The notes under the pieces were generated by a model that saw nothing but the letters and a program-made list of their open reading frames with translations, searched no databases and was not told where the DNA came from. Source: Paracoccaceae bacterium Fryx2 (GTDB lineage: Bacteria > Pseudomonadota > Alphaproteobacteria > Rhodobacterales > Rhodobacteraceae). Taken from it: 51,491 nt of DNA. Below, in pieces: positions 16,772 to 24,733 of this stretch. How positions within the stretch are numbered: the first letter of the stretch is position 1; every line of letters begins with the position of its first letter. The stretch is from positions 1 through 51,491 of the forward strand of contig JAVSGI010000002.1 in assembly GCA_032334235.1 (NCBI GenBank). The letters run 5' to 3'. The position numbers and the translations under genes were made by a program.

Positions 16772-17112
16772 AAGCCCGTTTTCGCGCAGAAACGGTCAGC
16801 ACTCAAGCCCCATGCACGGTCGGCCCCGGGGGCGCGAAGGGCGAAGGGTGGCACCTGCCCTGCGCCTTGCTGCCCCGTGGCCACCCGTCAGGATCTTGCG
16901 ACCGCCCGCCGATCCACCGCAAGCCGGCTGATCCCGCATCGGACACGCCGCCCGATCGCAGCCTGATCGCAACGAATCGCCCGGGCGTTATCCGGCTGTT
17001 CATTTCCCTGATGCCACTCTCGGGCAGCGGCATGTGACCGGGTCGTCCTCCCGGCCGGTGACATCCGGCTTCCCTCCGGACACGGGCCACCACCTCAGGA
17101 AAGCGAGCGTGC
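16772..17112. other. Intergenic region between divergent DUF1612 gene and chemoreceptor gene
   Basis: 341 bp with no gene seen. It should contain both divergent promoters. The chemoreceptor start at 17113 is preceded by AGGAAAG. No known operator is recognisable. Confidence 0.5.
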
Positions 17113-18777
17113 ATGAAACTGACGATCAAACTGAAACTCGCAGCCACCTTTCTGCTGATCTTCTGCCTCGCCGGCATGGCAATCGCCCTTGCGATACATG
17201 ACCTGCGGCTTGCGAACCGCGCGGTGGACGATCTGGTGCAGGTGCAGTTTCACCGCACCCACCTGTCGGAACGGCTCGACGCGCAGCAACTGACCTTCAG
17301 CGTCACGCTGCGCGACTACGTGACCGCCGAAACGCCCGAGGCGCGCAAGGTCCAGAAAGACCGCATCATGGACCTGCGCGCCGCCATGACCGACAGCATC
17401 GCAAGGCTGACCGAAGCCGCCGACGCCGAGGGTCTGCGCCAGCTGGAATCCTACAGCGCATTGCGCAAGATCGCGGCGGGCATCAACGATCAGGTGTTCC
17501 GGCTGGCCGATTCCGGGCAGACCGCCGAGGCGTCGCGGCTGCTCGTCACCGGTTCGAACCCGGCAATGACCGACCTTGCGGCCGTGCTGTCCGACTTCCG
17601 CGCGCATTACACGCTCCAGACCGAACGTGCCGCCGCGCGTGCCGATGCGGTGCTGGCCGAATCGATCCGGACCCTGCTGATCCTGTCGGGCGCCGCAGCT
17701 CTGCTTGGCAGCCTCGCCGCCGGCTGGATTCTGGCCGCCATCGGCCGGGGCTTGAACCGCGCCACCAACCTGACGCGGCGGGTGGCCGGCGGTGATCTGG
17801 TCGCTGTCGAGGACGTGCGCGGCCAGGACGAGATTGCCGTGATGCTGACCGCCGCCAACGCCATGGTCCTGAAGCTGCGCGACGTGGTGGGCGACGTTTC
17901 CGCCGCCGTGCGCCAGGTTGCCGACGGCAGCACGCAGATCGCCGCCACGTCGGAACAGCTCAGCCAGGGCGCGACCGAACAGGCCTCGGCCACCGAACAG
18001 GTTTCCGCCTCGATCGAGCAGATGGCCGCCAACATCGAACAGTCGGCAGACAATGCCGCGCAGACCGAACGCATGGCGCTGCAATCGGCCGACGATGCGC
18101 GCCTCTCGGGCCGGGCAGTGGCCGAGGCGGTGCAGGCCATGCAGCAGATCGCCGAGCGGATCATGGTCGTGCAGGAAATCGCGCGGCAGACCGACCTTCT
18201 GGCGCTGAACGCGGCCGTCGAGGCGGCGCGGGCGGGCGAACATGGCCGTGGCTTTGCCGTCGTTGCCTCCGAGGTGCGCAAGCTGGCCGAACGCAGCCAG
18301 GTTGCCGCCACCGAGATTTCCGCCCTGTCGGGCACCACCGTCCGCACCGCCTCGGCGGCGGGCGACATGCTGCAACGGCTGCTGCCGGACATCGAGCGCA
18401 CCACGGCGCTGGTCTCGGAAATCTCTCTCGCCTCGCGGGAGCTTTCGACCGGCGCGGCGCAGATCAGCAGCGCGATCCAGCAGCTTGATACCGTCACCCA
18501 GCAGAACGGCGCCGCCTCGGACCAACTGGCCGCCAGCGCCACCGAGCTTTCCGCCCAGGCGCGCCAGTTGCAGGAGACCATGGCCTATTTCCGCACCGAG
18601 GCCGCCGCCCCGGAGGAAGCTGCGCCTCGCCTCGCCGCCGATGCGTCAAGGCGGCCGCAACCCGCAAGCCGCAAGCTGGCATTGTCCACCCCGTCACGCG
18701 GTTTCGCTGCCGTCCGGCCACAGGGCGACGCCGATTCAACCCCGCGCGCGGCCAGTTCGGCCGGGGGTCGGCGCTGA
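17113..18777 (+). CDS. Methyl-accepting chemotaxis protein
   Basis: 554-residue chemoreceptor. The N-terminal membrane helix is at about residues 7-28, followed by a periplasmic four-helix-bundle-like sensor of about 160 residues. A second membrane helix ([21 protein letters not shown]), a HAMP region and the cytoplasmic signalling coiled coil complete it. The hairpin tip ([41 protein letters not shown]) is well conserved. There is no CheR-binding pentapeptide at the C-terminus. No other che genes are in the window, so it must feed a chemotaxis system encoded elsewhere. The ligand is unknown. Confidence 0.92.
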   Translation: MKLTIKLKLAATFLLIFCLAGMAIALAIHDLRLANRAVDDLVQVQFHRTHLSERLDAQQLTFSVTLRDYVTAETPEARKVQKDRIMDLRAAMTDSIARLTEAADAEGLRQLESYSALRKIAAGINDQVFRLADSGQTAEASRLLVTGSNPAMTDLAAVLSDFRAHYTLQTERAAARADAVLAESIRTLLILSGAAALLGSLAAGWILAAIGRGLNRATNLTRRVAGGDLVAVEDVRGQDEIAVMLTAANAMVLKLRDVVGDVSAAVRQVADGSTQIAATSEQLSQGATEQASATEQVSASIEQMAANIEQSADNAAQTERMALQSADDARLSGRAVAEAVQAMQQIAERIMVVQEIARQTDLLALNAAVEAARAGEHGRGFAVVASEVRKLAERSQVAATEISALSGTTVRTASAAGDMLQRLLPDIERTTALVSEISLASRELSTGAAQISSAIQQLDTVTQQNGAASDQLAASATELSAQARQLQETMAYFRTEAAAPEEAAPRLAADASRRPQPASRKLALSTPSRGFAAVRPQGDADSTPRAASSAGGRR

Positions 18778-18797
18778 TCCCGGCACAGGGCCGCGCG

Positions 18798-18826
18798 CCG
18801 GCCCGGCAACGGGCCGGCCGGGTTTT
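18798..18826 (+). terminator. Rho-independent terminator after the chemoreceptor gene
   Basis: An 8-bp perfect GC stem (CCGGCCCG / CGGGCCGG) with a GCAA tetraloop is followed by CCGGGTTTT, 20 bases after the stop codon. Confidence 0.8.
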
Positions 18827-19004
18827 CATGGGCGGCCTTCGGTCTGTGCCAGCAGCAAAATCCGGCCGTTGTCGGCCGGACATTCCGTGCCGTTCGCCCG
18901 GAAGCGCGCCCAACGCCAGCCACTTAACGCGCTGCCTGCTCATATGCTCGAAATATCGCCATAACGGGCATTACCCCCCACCATCCCCGAGCGCCGAAAG
19001 AGCG

Positions 19005-20114
19005 TCATCTTTCCCCGCGGGGAAAGCCCGGCGGGCGGTCCAGCGCGGCAAAGAACGCTTCCAGCGCAGCCTCCAGCCGCGCCCGGTCCAGCGCCGAGAA
19101 ATCTCGGTCCAGCCGCAGTTCGACCTTGCCGTAAGAGGCGGTGCAGCGCGCCTCGCCTTCCGGGCGCGGCAGGCGCAGCGTGGTCTTGCTGCGCGGCCGT
19201 GATGCCGGGGACGGGGCAGCCGCCGACGGCACCTTTGCCCCCTGCCCTTCGGCAAAGCCGCGCAGGATCGCCAGTTCCGCCTCGACACTCCGCCGCCCCG
19301 CGCCCTGCAAGGCCCGCGCCACCGCAGCGGCCAGCCCCGGCTCGGCCTCGATCCGCTGCGCCAATGCCAGTCCCAGCGCGCGCGGTATCGCCTCGGGATG
19401 CTCCAGCACCTTTTCCAGCGCGCGCATCAGCCCGGCAAAGCGGCGGATGTAGCTGCGCTTCTGCGCCGCGGCCGAGGCAAACAGCCGGTTCACCGCCGTA
19501 TCCAGATCGGGGCAATCGGTCGCCGGGTCGTCGGCATAGGCCCGCGCCAGATTGGCCATCTCTGCAAACGAGATGTCCTTGCGCACCATGTTCTCGTCGA
19601 CCATCCGGCGGTAGAGCGTGTCGAGTGTCTCGCCCCGCGCCATCAGCCCGGCCGGGATGCGGGCAAAGCTTTCGTCGCCGGTTTCGGCCAGCAGTTCGCG
19701 GTAAGCCGACAGCCGCCGCCAGCCCTGCACCAGCTCGTACCTCTCGGGCCCGACCTGCTCGACCCGGATCGGGTTCGACAGGCCAACGGCGCGGATCGAG
19801 GCTTTCAGCTCCTCCAGATCGTCGCCGCTCCGTCGGCTGCGGTCGCGCAGCAGCTTGCCGACATGCACCTGATCCAGCGGAAGCGCGTCGATCACCAGCC
19901 CCAGTTTTTTCAGCCGCACGAATTCATGCGCCAGCGCGTCGTTCTCGGCGCGGATGCCCGCTTCCTGATCCTGCCGGTGCCGCAGCGCCTCGGCATTCTC
20001 GCCGATCGCGGTGGCCATCGGGCCGCGACGAAAGCCGCCCATCGACTTGGTCTCAAGCTCGGGCATCGGGTCTTCGGGCAGATCGACATCGAACATCCGG
20101 CGCTTCTTGGTCAT
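19005..20114 (-). CDS. parB: ParB/RepB-type plasmid partition protein
   Basis: 369-residue centromere-binding protein. The ParB N-terminal domain (VGLSNPIRVEQVGPERYELVQGWRRLSAYREL) is followed by a helix-turn-helix-containing region (ENMVRKDISFAEMANLARAY). The start at 20114 (MTKKRRMFDVDL) overlaps the parA stop as ATGA. The last codons (FPRGE) are encoded by one of three identical palindromes that are probably its own binding sites. With ParA it segregates the plasmid to daughter cells. Confidence 0.92.
   Translation of the reverse strand: MTKKRRMFDVDLPEDPMPELETKSMGGFRRGPMATAIGENAEALRHRQDQEAGIRAENDALAHEFVRLKKLGLVIDALPLDQVHVGKLLRDRSRRSGDDLEELKASIRAVGLSNPIRVEQVGPERYELVQGWRRLSAYRELLAETGDESFARIPAGLMARGETLDTLYRRMVDENMVRKDISFAEMANLARAYADDPATDCPDLDTAVNRLFASAAAQKRSYIRRFAGLMRALEKVLEHPEAIPRALGLALAQRIEAEPGLAAAVARALQGAGRRSVEAELAILRGFAEGQGAKVPSAAAPSPASRPRSKTTLRLPRPEGEARCTASYGKVELRLDRDFSALDRARLEAALEAFFAALDRPPGFPRGER
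19009..19026. promoter_or_regulatory. parS-like palindrome, copy 1 (inside 3' end of parB)
   Basis: CTTTCCCCGCGGGGAAAG is an 18-bp perfect palindrome. Its 14-bp core TTCCCCGCGGGGAA recurs at 20421-20434 and 21502-21515. All three lie within the par locus, the expected place for ParB centromere sites. Confidence 0.7.
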
Positions 20115-21415
20115 GCCCGGTCCTCCAGCTTGTCCCATGCGGCGCAGACGTTGGTGCGGAATTCGGCATAGGCGTTGTCGAACGTCGCCCGCGCCCGCCG
20201 CCATGTTTCGCGCGTCATGTCGCGGTAGTCGATCTCGTAAACCGAACTGAGGAAGCGGCCCGACTGCTCGACGGCGCGGGTGTGTTCGATCGGGTTCAGC
20301 GTGACCCTTTCGCCGAACACCTTGCGGAACGCCTCGAACATGGCGCGGTGCAATTCGTTGCCCGGCTCGAACCGGGTCAGCAGGAAGCGCACATCCAGAA
20401 ACTCCTTCGGCAGCGGAATCTTCCCCGCGGGGAAAGCGCCCTGAAAGGCCGACAGATCCTCCAGCGCCTCGGCAAGCTGGCCGATGAAGGAGGTGGTGCT
20501 GTCGTATTCCCAGTAGCCGGGGCCCGAGGGCACATAGAGCACATCCGCCGCGAAGACCGCGTTCATCGACTGGTAACCGATGGCGGGCGGGCAGTCGAAG
20601 ATGATCATGTCGTAACTGTCATCGGGCAGGGCATCGAGATAGCGCGACACGGCGGCAAAGAACGACCAGTCGGGGTTGACGTGGCGGTACTGGGCGCTGG
20701 CGAATTCGACGAAGGCCGCGTTGGCGCAGCTTGGCACGATGTCGATGGTCGACCAGCAGGTCGGCTTGATGAAGTCGGTCACGCGAAGGTCGCCAAGGCC
20801 GATGTCGGTGATCGAGGCGGGCAGGCGGCGCTGGGGCAGGGCGGCGCCGCTTTCCGCGCCGCGGGCCGAGCGGTTCATCCGGTCGGTCTCGCGGATCAGG
20901 TCGCGCGCCATGATGCCCCAGACGGTGTGTTCCTCGTTCACGTCGCTGAGGCCCATCGAATGCGACAGCGTCGCCTGCGGGTCGAAATCGACGCAAAGCA
21001 CGCGGTAGCCGTCCAGCGCCGCAGCATGGGCGAAGTGCAGCGCCACGGTGGACTTGCCGGCCCCGCCCTTGAAATTGGCGACCGCCACCCGGATCGCCCG
21101 CTTGCCCGCCGGACGGTAGGGTTGCAGGGTCTTGCGGTTGACCTTCATCTTGCGCCGCATCTCGTTGATCTCTTCCAGCGAGAACCAGCGTTGACGGCCG
21201 TCTTCCTCGACCGCGCCGTCGGGCAGACCGGGGTCGGCGGCAAGGCGGCCGCGGAAGGTGGACTGGTTGACCTTGAAGATCAGCTCCGACACCTCCCAGG
21301 AGGAAAACCGGCGAAGGGTCTTTTCCATCCCGGGCGAGAAGGTCTGCTTGCGGATCCAACCCTGCATCTTCAGCGAGCTGTCGCGCAGCTCTTGCAGGTC
21401 TTTGTAGGAATACAT
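20111..21415 (-). CDS. parA: ParA/RepA-type plasmid partition ATPase
   Basis: 434-residue ParA with an N-terminal DNA-binding extension of about 105 residues, as in type Ia plasmid ParA/RepA proteins. The deviant Walker A KGGAGKST is at residues 116-123, with VDFDPQATLS (A') and MIIFDCPPAIGY (Walker B) following. It drives plasmid segregation with ParB and usually represses its own operon. The ATG at 21415 has a GAGGCGAG ribosome binding site. A palindrome within the gene (20421) dictates its FPAGK residues. Confidence 0.93.
   Translation of the reverse strand: MYSYKDLQELRDSSLKMQGWIRKQTFSPGMEKTLRRFSSWEVSELIFKVNQSTFRGRLAADPGLPDGAVEEDGRQRWFSLEEINEMRRKMKVNRKTLQPYRPAGKRAIRVAVANFKGGAGKSTVALHFAHAAALDGYRVLCVDFDPQATLSHSMGLSDVNEEHTVWGIMARDLIRETDRMNRSARGAESGAALPQRRLPASITDIGLGDLRVTDFIKPTCWSTIDIVPSCANAAFVEFASAQYRHVNPDWSFFAAVSRYLDALPDDSYDMIIFDCPPAIGYQSMNAVFAADVLYVPSGPGYWEYDSTTSFIGQLAEALEDLSAFQGAFPAGKIPLPKEFLDVRFLLTRFEPGNELHRAMFEAFRKVFGERVTLNPIEHTRAVEQSGRFLSSVYEIDYRDMTRETWRRARATFDNAYAEFRTNVCAAWDKLEDRA
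20421..20434. promoter_or_regulatory. parS-like palindrome, copy 2 (inside parA)
   Basis: TTCCCCGCGGGGAA, identical to the cores at 19011-19024 and 21502-21515. It lies within the coding sequence of parA. Confidence 0.65.
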
Positions 21416-21501
21416 GCTCGCCTCGTTGTTAATTCCTGCCTTTTGCGAAACTACGCCGGATTTGCGTCTGAAGCAATTTCATTTATCCTTTGCCCGGTCG
21501 C

Positions 21502-21515
21502 TTCCCCGCGGGGAA
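21502..21515. promoter_or_regulatory. parS-like palindrome, copy 3 (upstream of parA)
   Basis: TTCCCCGCGGGGAA, third identical core, 86 bp upstream of the parA start codon and in non-coding DNA. It could serve both as centromere and as operator for the par promoter. Confidence 0.7.
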
Positions 21516-21611
21516 AGGCGGGTGTCGCAAGCTGCGCCGCGAACAGGTTTTTCCCGCCCCGGCACGGGGCAGGTGATTCGGATAAGCTAAGGGGAGCGGG
21601 CAGCATCTTGG

Positions 21612-21672
21612 GGGGACACTTGGGCCGGCCCACGGCATGATGGGGTGACATCCGGACGTTTTGCGGGGACAC
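21612..21672 (+). repeat. Three short GGGG(T)GACA(C) direct repeats
   Basis: GGGGACAC at 21612-21619, GGGGTGACA at 21642-21650 and GGGGACAC at 21665-21672, with centres about 31 and 22 bp apart. They may be iterons for the initiator protein. They also resemble the repeated ends of IS21-family elements, but no transposase gene is near. Confidence 0.45.
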
Positions 21673-21905
21673 CCTGCATGGCCCCCAATACCAGTGAACC
21701 ATTTTCAATCGGAAGATGCGGGGGATAAAGGCAGCATCCGATGGCCTGGGAACAGACGGCGCTTGACAGAATCGAACAAGCGGACGCAAATACACTCAAT
21801 CGGTGAAAGAACGTCGAGTTGCAGCCACCCGACAGCCCGAACCGGACGGACCGACAGAGTCCACCAGAGGCAAGCCGCGGGTCCGCCCCGGCGAGAGGAG
21901 CGGCG

Positions 21906-22610
21906 ATGAAACAGCGCAAACCCGTCGGGCGGGCGGCCTCTGCCGCGAAATACGACCTGCTGACCGCGCTTGGCACCCATGCCTGCCAGGGCGACAAGCA
22001 CAGACAGCGCCTGGTGCTGCGCCTGATCACCCTGATCGTCGCGCGCTACAACTGGCAGACCGACGAAATCGCGGTCGGCCAGCGCGAGATGGCCCGGCTG
22101 TGGGCGGTGGACGAACGCACCGTCAAGCGCGATGTCGCGCGGTTGCGGTCGCTGGGGTGGCTGGTGCAGCGGCACGCGGCGGTGCGCGGCCGGGTGGCGG
22201 TGCACGGGCTGGACATCGCGGCGATCCTGCGGGCGACGCAGGACGACTGGCCTGCCGTCGGGCCGGACTTCGTTTCGCGCATGACCCCCGAGGCCGCGGC
22301 GGAACCGGCGGGCAATGTCGTGCCGTTCCGCCCGGCCGGTGCCGCCCCCGACGCAGAGCCGGGCGACACGCTGTGGGGTCGGGCGCAGCGGCGGCTGATG
22401 GCGGAAAACCCGGCGCTGTTCACCGCGTGGTTCCGCCCGCTGGTCGAGGCGGGGCAGGCGGACGGCGTGTTCGACCTGCTGGCCCCGACGCGGTTCCATG
22501 CGGTGTTCGTGACCACCCATCATCTGGCGCAGGTGCTTGCGGCCGTGCAGGCGCAGGATGCCACGATCCGCAGCGTGACGGTGCGCGCCGGGCAGGCTTT
22601 CGGGGGCTGA
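21906..22610 (+). CDS. DnaA-like plasmid replication initiator
   Basis: 234 residues. The N-terminal half is a winged-helix/HTH region (VGQREMARLWAVDERTVKRD, residues 58-77). After a proline-rich linker (about 127-153), the C-terminal part (LWGRAQRRLMAENPALFTAW, then FRPL and LLAPTRFHAVF, residues about 156-230) resembles domain I of chromosomal DnaA. This arrangement fits the DnaA-like replicases known from Rhodobacterales plasmids. There is no AAA+ ATPase domain. The ATG at 21906 has GAGAGGAG upstream; an in-frame ATG at 21819 would add 29 residues of low-complexity sequence. It is transcribed away from parA. Confidence 0.85.
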   Translation: MKQRKPVGRAASAAKYDLLTALGTHACQGDKHRQRLVLRLITLIVARYNWQTDEIAVGQREMARLWAVDERTVKRDVARLRSLGWLVQRHAAVRGRVAVHGLDIAAILRATQDDWPAVGPDFVSRMTPEAAAEPAGNVVPFRPAGAAPDAEPGDTLWGRAQRRLMAENPALFTAWFRPLVEAGQADGVFDLLAPTRFHAVFVTTHHLAQVLAAVQAQDATIRSVTVRAGQAFGG

Positions 22611-22719
22611 CATCCGCCACGCGGCGCGGCGCACCGGCGGGTCCGGTAGGGCCTGATATGCCGCAGGTTGAAGGCCCCCGGCGATGGTTCTTATCGGAAA
22701 AGCTTTGCCGGAAAAGGAC

Positions 22720-22748
22720 TTGACAGGTAGTTGCTACCGCACGTTTCT
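22720..22748 (+). promoter_or_regulatory. Candidate promoter with palindromic operator for the 22.8-30 kb locus
   Basis: A perfect -35 hexamer TTGACA (22720-22725) is followed at once by the inverted repeat GGTAG-TTG-CTACC (22726-22738). The -10 candidate 17 bp downstream is poor. A repressor or activator could bind the palindrome in the spacer. Confidence 0.4.
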
Positions 22749-22843
22749 GCCGATTGGCAGAGGCGGTTTTGTCTGGCACACTCAATTGCAAGCTGAGTGA
22801 TTCCATTTCCGACGCTGCATTCCACCAAAGGGAGATCAAGAAG

Positions 22844-23398
22844 ATGGCTGCATCCGCGTCCGACTTTGTCGGCGGTGTTCTTGCTTCGTTCGGCCTTCCT
22901 GCCGAAATCGACACCCCCGATCTTGCCGCAAGATCCGATGGCACGCGCATCGTGATCGGTGACGACCCTGCCACCTGGCCCTTCCCGGTCCGCACGGTTT
23001 CCAGCCCGTCGCTGGCCCAGATCAAGACCTGGATCGGCAACCCGGATGCGACCGTGCAGCAACATGGCGTGAAGCTGGTGGCCGCGGCGGACCTTGCCCG
23101 GATCGCCGCCGACACGACCGATCCCGACCAGCTTTCGGCGGCGGCGCGGCAGTATGTCTTTGGCGACAGCGCGGCGGCGGCGCATCTGCTGCCCGCGATC
23201 GAAAAGCACCTCGGTCCGTTCGAGGTGCATCTGGTGGCCGCTTCGGTGATCAAGATCGCGCCGGGTCAGACGCTGGTGTTCGAAGGCTCGACGCCCAAGG
23301 TCGTGACCGCCGATCAGCTGATCTTCGAGGGGCCGGGGGCCAACATCGAATCCTTCGTCAACCTGTCGATGACGGTTCAGACCGTCATCGTGAACTAG
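22844..23398 (+). CDS. Small protein of unknown function, first gene of the glycine-rich/LamG locus
   Basis: 184 residues, family not recognised. The start at 22844 (MAASASDFVGG) has AAGGGAGA upstream; an upstream ATG at 22754 lacks one. The N-terminal two thirds are mixed helical (DQLSAAARQYVFGDSAAAAH). The C-terminal 60 residues look beta-rich (VHLVAASVIKIAPGQTLVFE and ESFVNLSMTVQTVIVN). There is no signal peptide or membrane helix. It is followed by the first glycine-repeat gene after nine bases, so it is probably co-transcribed and part of the same system. Confidence 0.7.
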   Translation: MAASASDFVGGVLASFGLPAEIDTPDLAARSDGTRIVIGDDPATWPFPVRTVSSPSLAQIKTWIGNPDATVQQHGVKLVAAADLARIAADTTDPDQLSAAARQYVFGDSAAAAHLLPAIEKHLGPFEVHLVAASVIKIAPGQTLVFEGSTPKVVTADQLIFEGPGANIESFVNLSMTVQTVIVN

Positions 23399-23407
23399 GG
23401 GGCGGGC

Positions 23408-24028
23408 ATGGTCAGCGACACGCCACGGCAGATGAACATCGGCGGCGCCACCGGCCCGGATTCGCCGCCCTCGGGGGCGGGCGGGGCCGGGGGGCAGGGC
23501 CCGAACGGCCAGAGCCAGGAAAAGGACTGGAAGGGGTCGGAGACCCGATCGCAGCAACCGGGCGGCACCGGCGGCACCGGCCAGCCCGGGGTGGCGGGCG
23601 TTGCGGGTGGCAACGGGTCGGGGGCCAATGACACCACGCTGCATCTGGGCGAGATCCAGGGCACGCTGCTGCTGCAGGTCGGCGGCGGGGCCGGCGGGAT
23701 GGGCGGCAATGGCGGCGCCGGGGGTGCGGGCGGCACCGGGGGCAATGCCAACGGCGGCCAGCACCAGGGGGCGGGCGGCCAGGGCGGCAACGGTGGCGCC
23801 GGGGGGGCCGGCGGCAACGGCGGCAACGGGGCCACGATCACGATCTACACGACGACGCCGACGGCGATTCAGGGTGTGGCGAACCAGTCGGTCGGCGGGG
23901 TCGGCGGCCTTGGCGGCGCGGGCGGGGCCGGGGGGGCATCAGGCTACCAGGCCGGGGCCAGCGGCAGCGCCGGACCGCCGGGCGCACCTGGGATGCCGGG
24001 GACGAAAGGCACCATCACCTTCGCATGA
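23408..24028 (+). CDS. Glycine-repeat protein 1 (GGX / collagen-like)
   Basis: 206 residues, about a third or more glycine. Runs of GGX (GGAGGMGGNGGAGGAGG and the like) alternate with GPPGAPGMPG-type collagen-like triplets. A non-repetitive insert LHLGEIQGTLLLQV sits near residue 80 and TITIYTTTPTAIQGVANQSV near residue 145. The spacing of GGX is typical of polyglycine-II helix bundles. It shares EKDW(K/R)G, GQPG and the L-x-x-G-(E/D)-IQG segment with the next gene, so the two are paralogues. There is no signal peptide. Role unknown; a structural or adhesive function is a guess. Confidence 0.75.
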   Translation: MVSDTPRQMNIGGATGPDSPPSGAGGAGGQGPNGQSQEKDWKGSETRSQQPGGTGGTGQPGVAGVAGGNGSGANDTTLHLGEIQGTLLLQVGGGAGGMGGNGGAGGAGGTGGNANGGQHQGAGGQGGNGGAGGAGGNGGNGATITIYTTTPTAIQGVANQSVGGVGGLGGAGGAGGASGYQAGASGSAGPPGAPGMPGTKGTITFA

Positions 24029-24110
24029 ACCGGCACAGGGCGTCGGATGCCGGGGCGGGGGTAAGCCCCCGCCGCACCCTCACGCACATCTTCTGGAAAA
24101 GGAGCGTTTG

Positions 24111-24671
24111 ATGTCGGTCTCCCAACCCAACAATGTCTACAGCATCACCATCGGCGGCACCGACGGGGTCGTTGGCGCGGCCGGGGCCGCGGGCGTCGCG
24201 GGGCCGGACGGACCGCCCGGAAAACCCGCGGAAAAGGACTGGCGCGGCAATGTCACCAGGGATGCGGTGCCGCCCGGCGGGGGCCAGCCGGGGCAACAGG
24301 GCACGCCCGGCAACAACGGCGGTCCGGGGATGCCGTCACAGGACGCGGTGCTGCGGTTCGGTGACATCCAGGGGGCGTTCTCGCTGAAGGTCAGCGGCGG
24401 GGCCGGGGGCAACGGCGGTGCGGGGGGCAATGGCGGCAACGGTGGCGCGGGCGGGGCCGGGGTTGCGGGCGCCGCAGCGGGGGCCGGGGGCGGCAAGGGC
24501 ATGGCGGGCGGCGCCGGAGGCAACGGGGGCCCGGGCGGTGCCGGTGGCGCGGGCGGGGCAGGGGGCGCGGGAACGCCGCCCGGCACCTCGGGCATGGCGG
24601 GCGCGGGGGCGGCCGCCGGGCTTGCGGGACCACCCGGAGCCAAGGGCGTCGTGACCGTCGTCAACCCCTGA
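24111..24671 (+). CDS. Glycine-repeat protein 2 (GGX / collagen-like)
   Basis: 186 residues, a paralogue of the preceding gene. The start at 24111 (MSVSQPNNVYSITIGG) has AAAAGGAG upstream; the frame stays open further 5' but that part is only the shadow of gene 1. A collagen-like N-terminal stretch (PDGPPGKPAEKDWRG) is followed by LRFGDIQGAFSLKVSGG and about 100 residues of GGX repeats, ending in GPPGAKGVVTVVNP. No signal peptide is present. Confidence 0.75.
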   Translation: MSVSQPNNVYSITIGGTDGVVGAAGAAGVAGPDGPPGKPAEKDWRGNVTRDAVPPGGGQPGQQGTPGNNGGPGMPSQDAVLRFGDIQGAFSLKVSGGAGGNGGAGGNGGNGGAGGAGVAGAAAGAGGGKGMAGGAGGNGGPGGAGGAGGAGGAGTPPGTSGMAGAGAAAGLAGPPGAKGVVTVVNP

Positions 24672-24733
24672 CTTTCCTTGCGGAAGGGCTGCCGGAGCGC
24701 CGCCCGTTCGATCAACAAACCGGAGCATCGGAC

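Larger units (their letters stand above)
21416..21905. other. Origin-like spacer between divergent parA and rep genes
   Basis: 490 bp without a gene. It contains palindrome copy 3 (21502-21515), three TTATCC cores resembling DnaA boxes (21483-21488 plus, 21580-21585 minus, 21723-21728 minus) and three GGGG(T)GACA(C) repeats (21612-21672). The position between the partition and initiator genes is where a plasmid origin would be expected. Confidence 0.5.

Noticed and set aside
21605-21690. IS21-family element end
   Set aside because: The GGGG(T)GACA repeats are suggestive, but no istA/istB fragment or matching second end was seen.
23680-24600. GGC-rich repeats as a non-coding minisatellite
   Set aside because: They stay in one frame across two genes with good ribosome binding sites and conserved non-repeat inserts.
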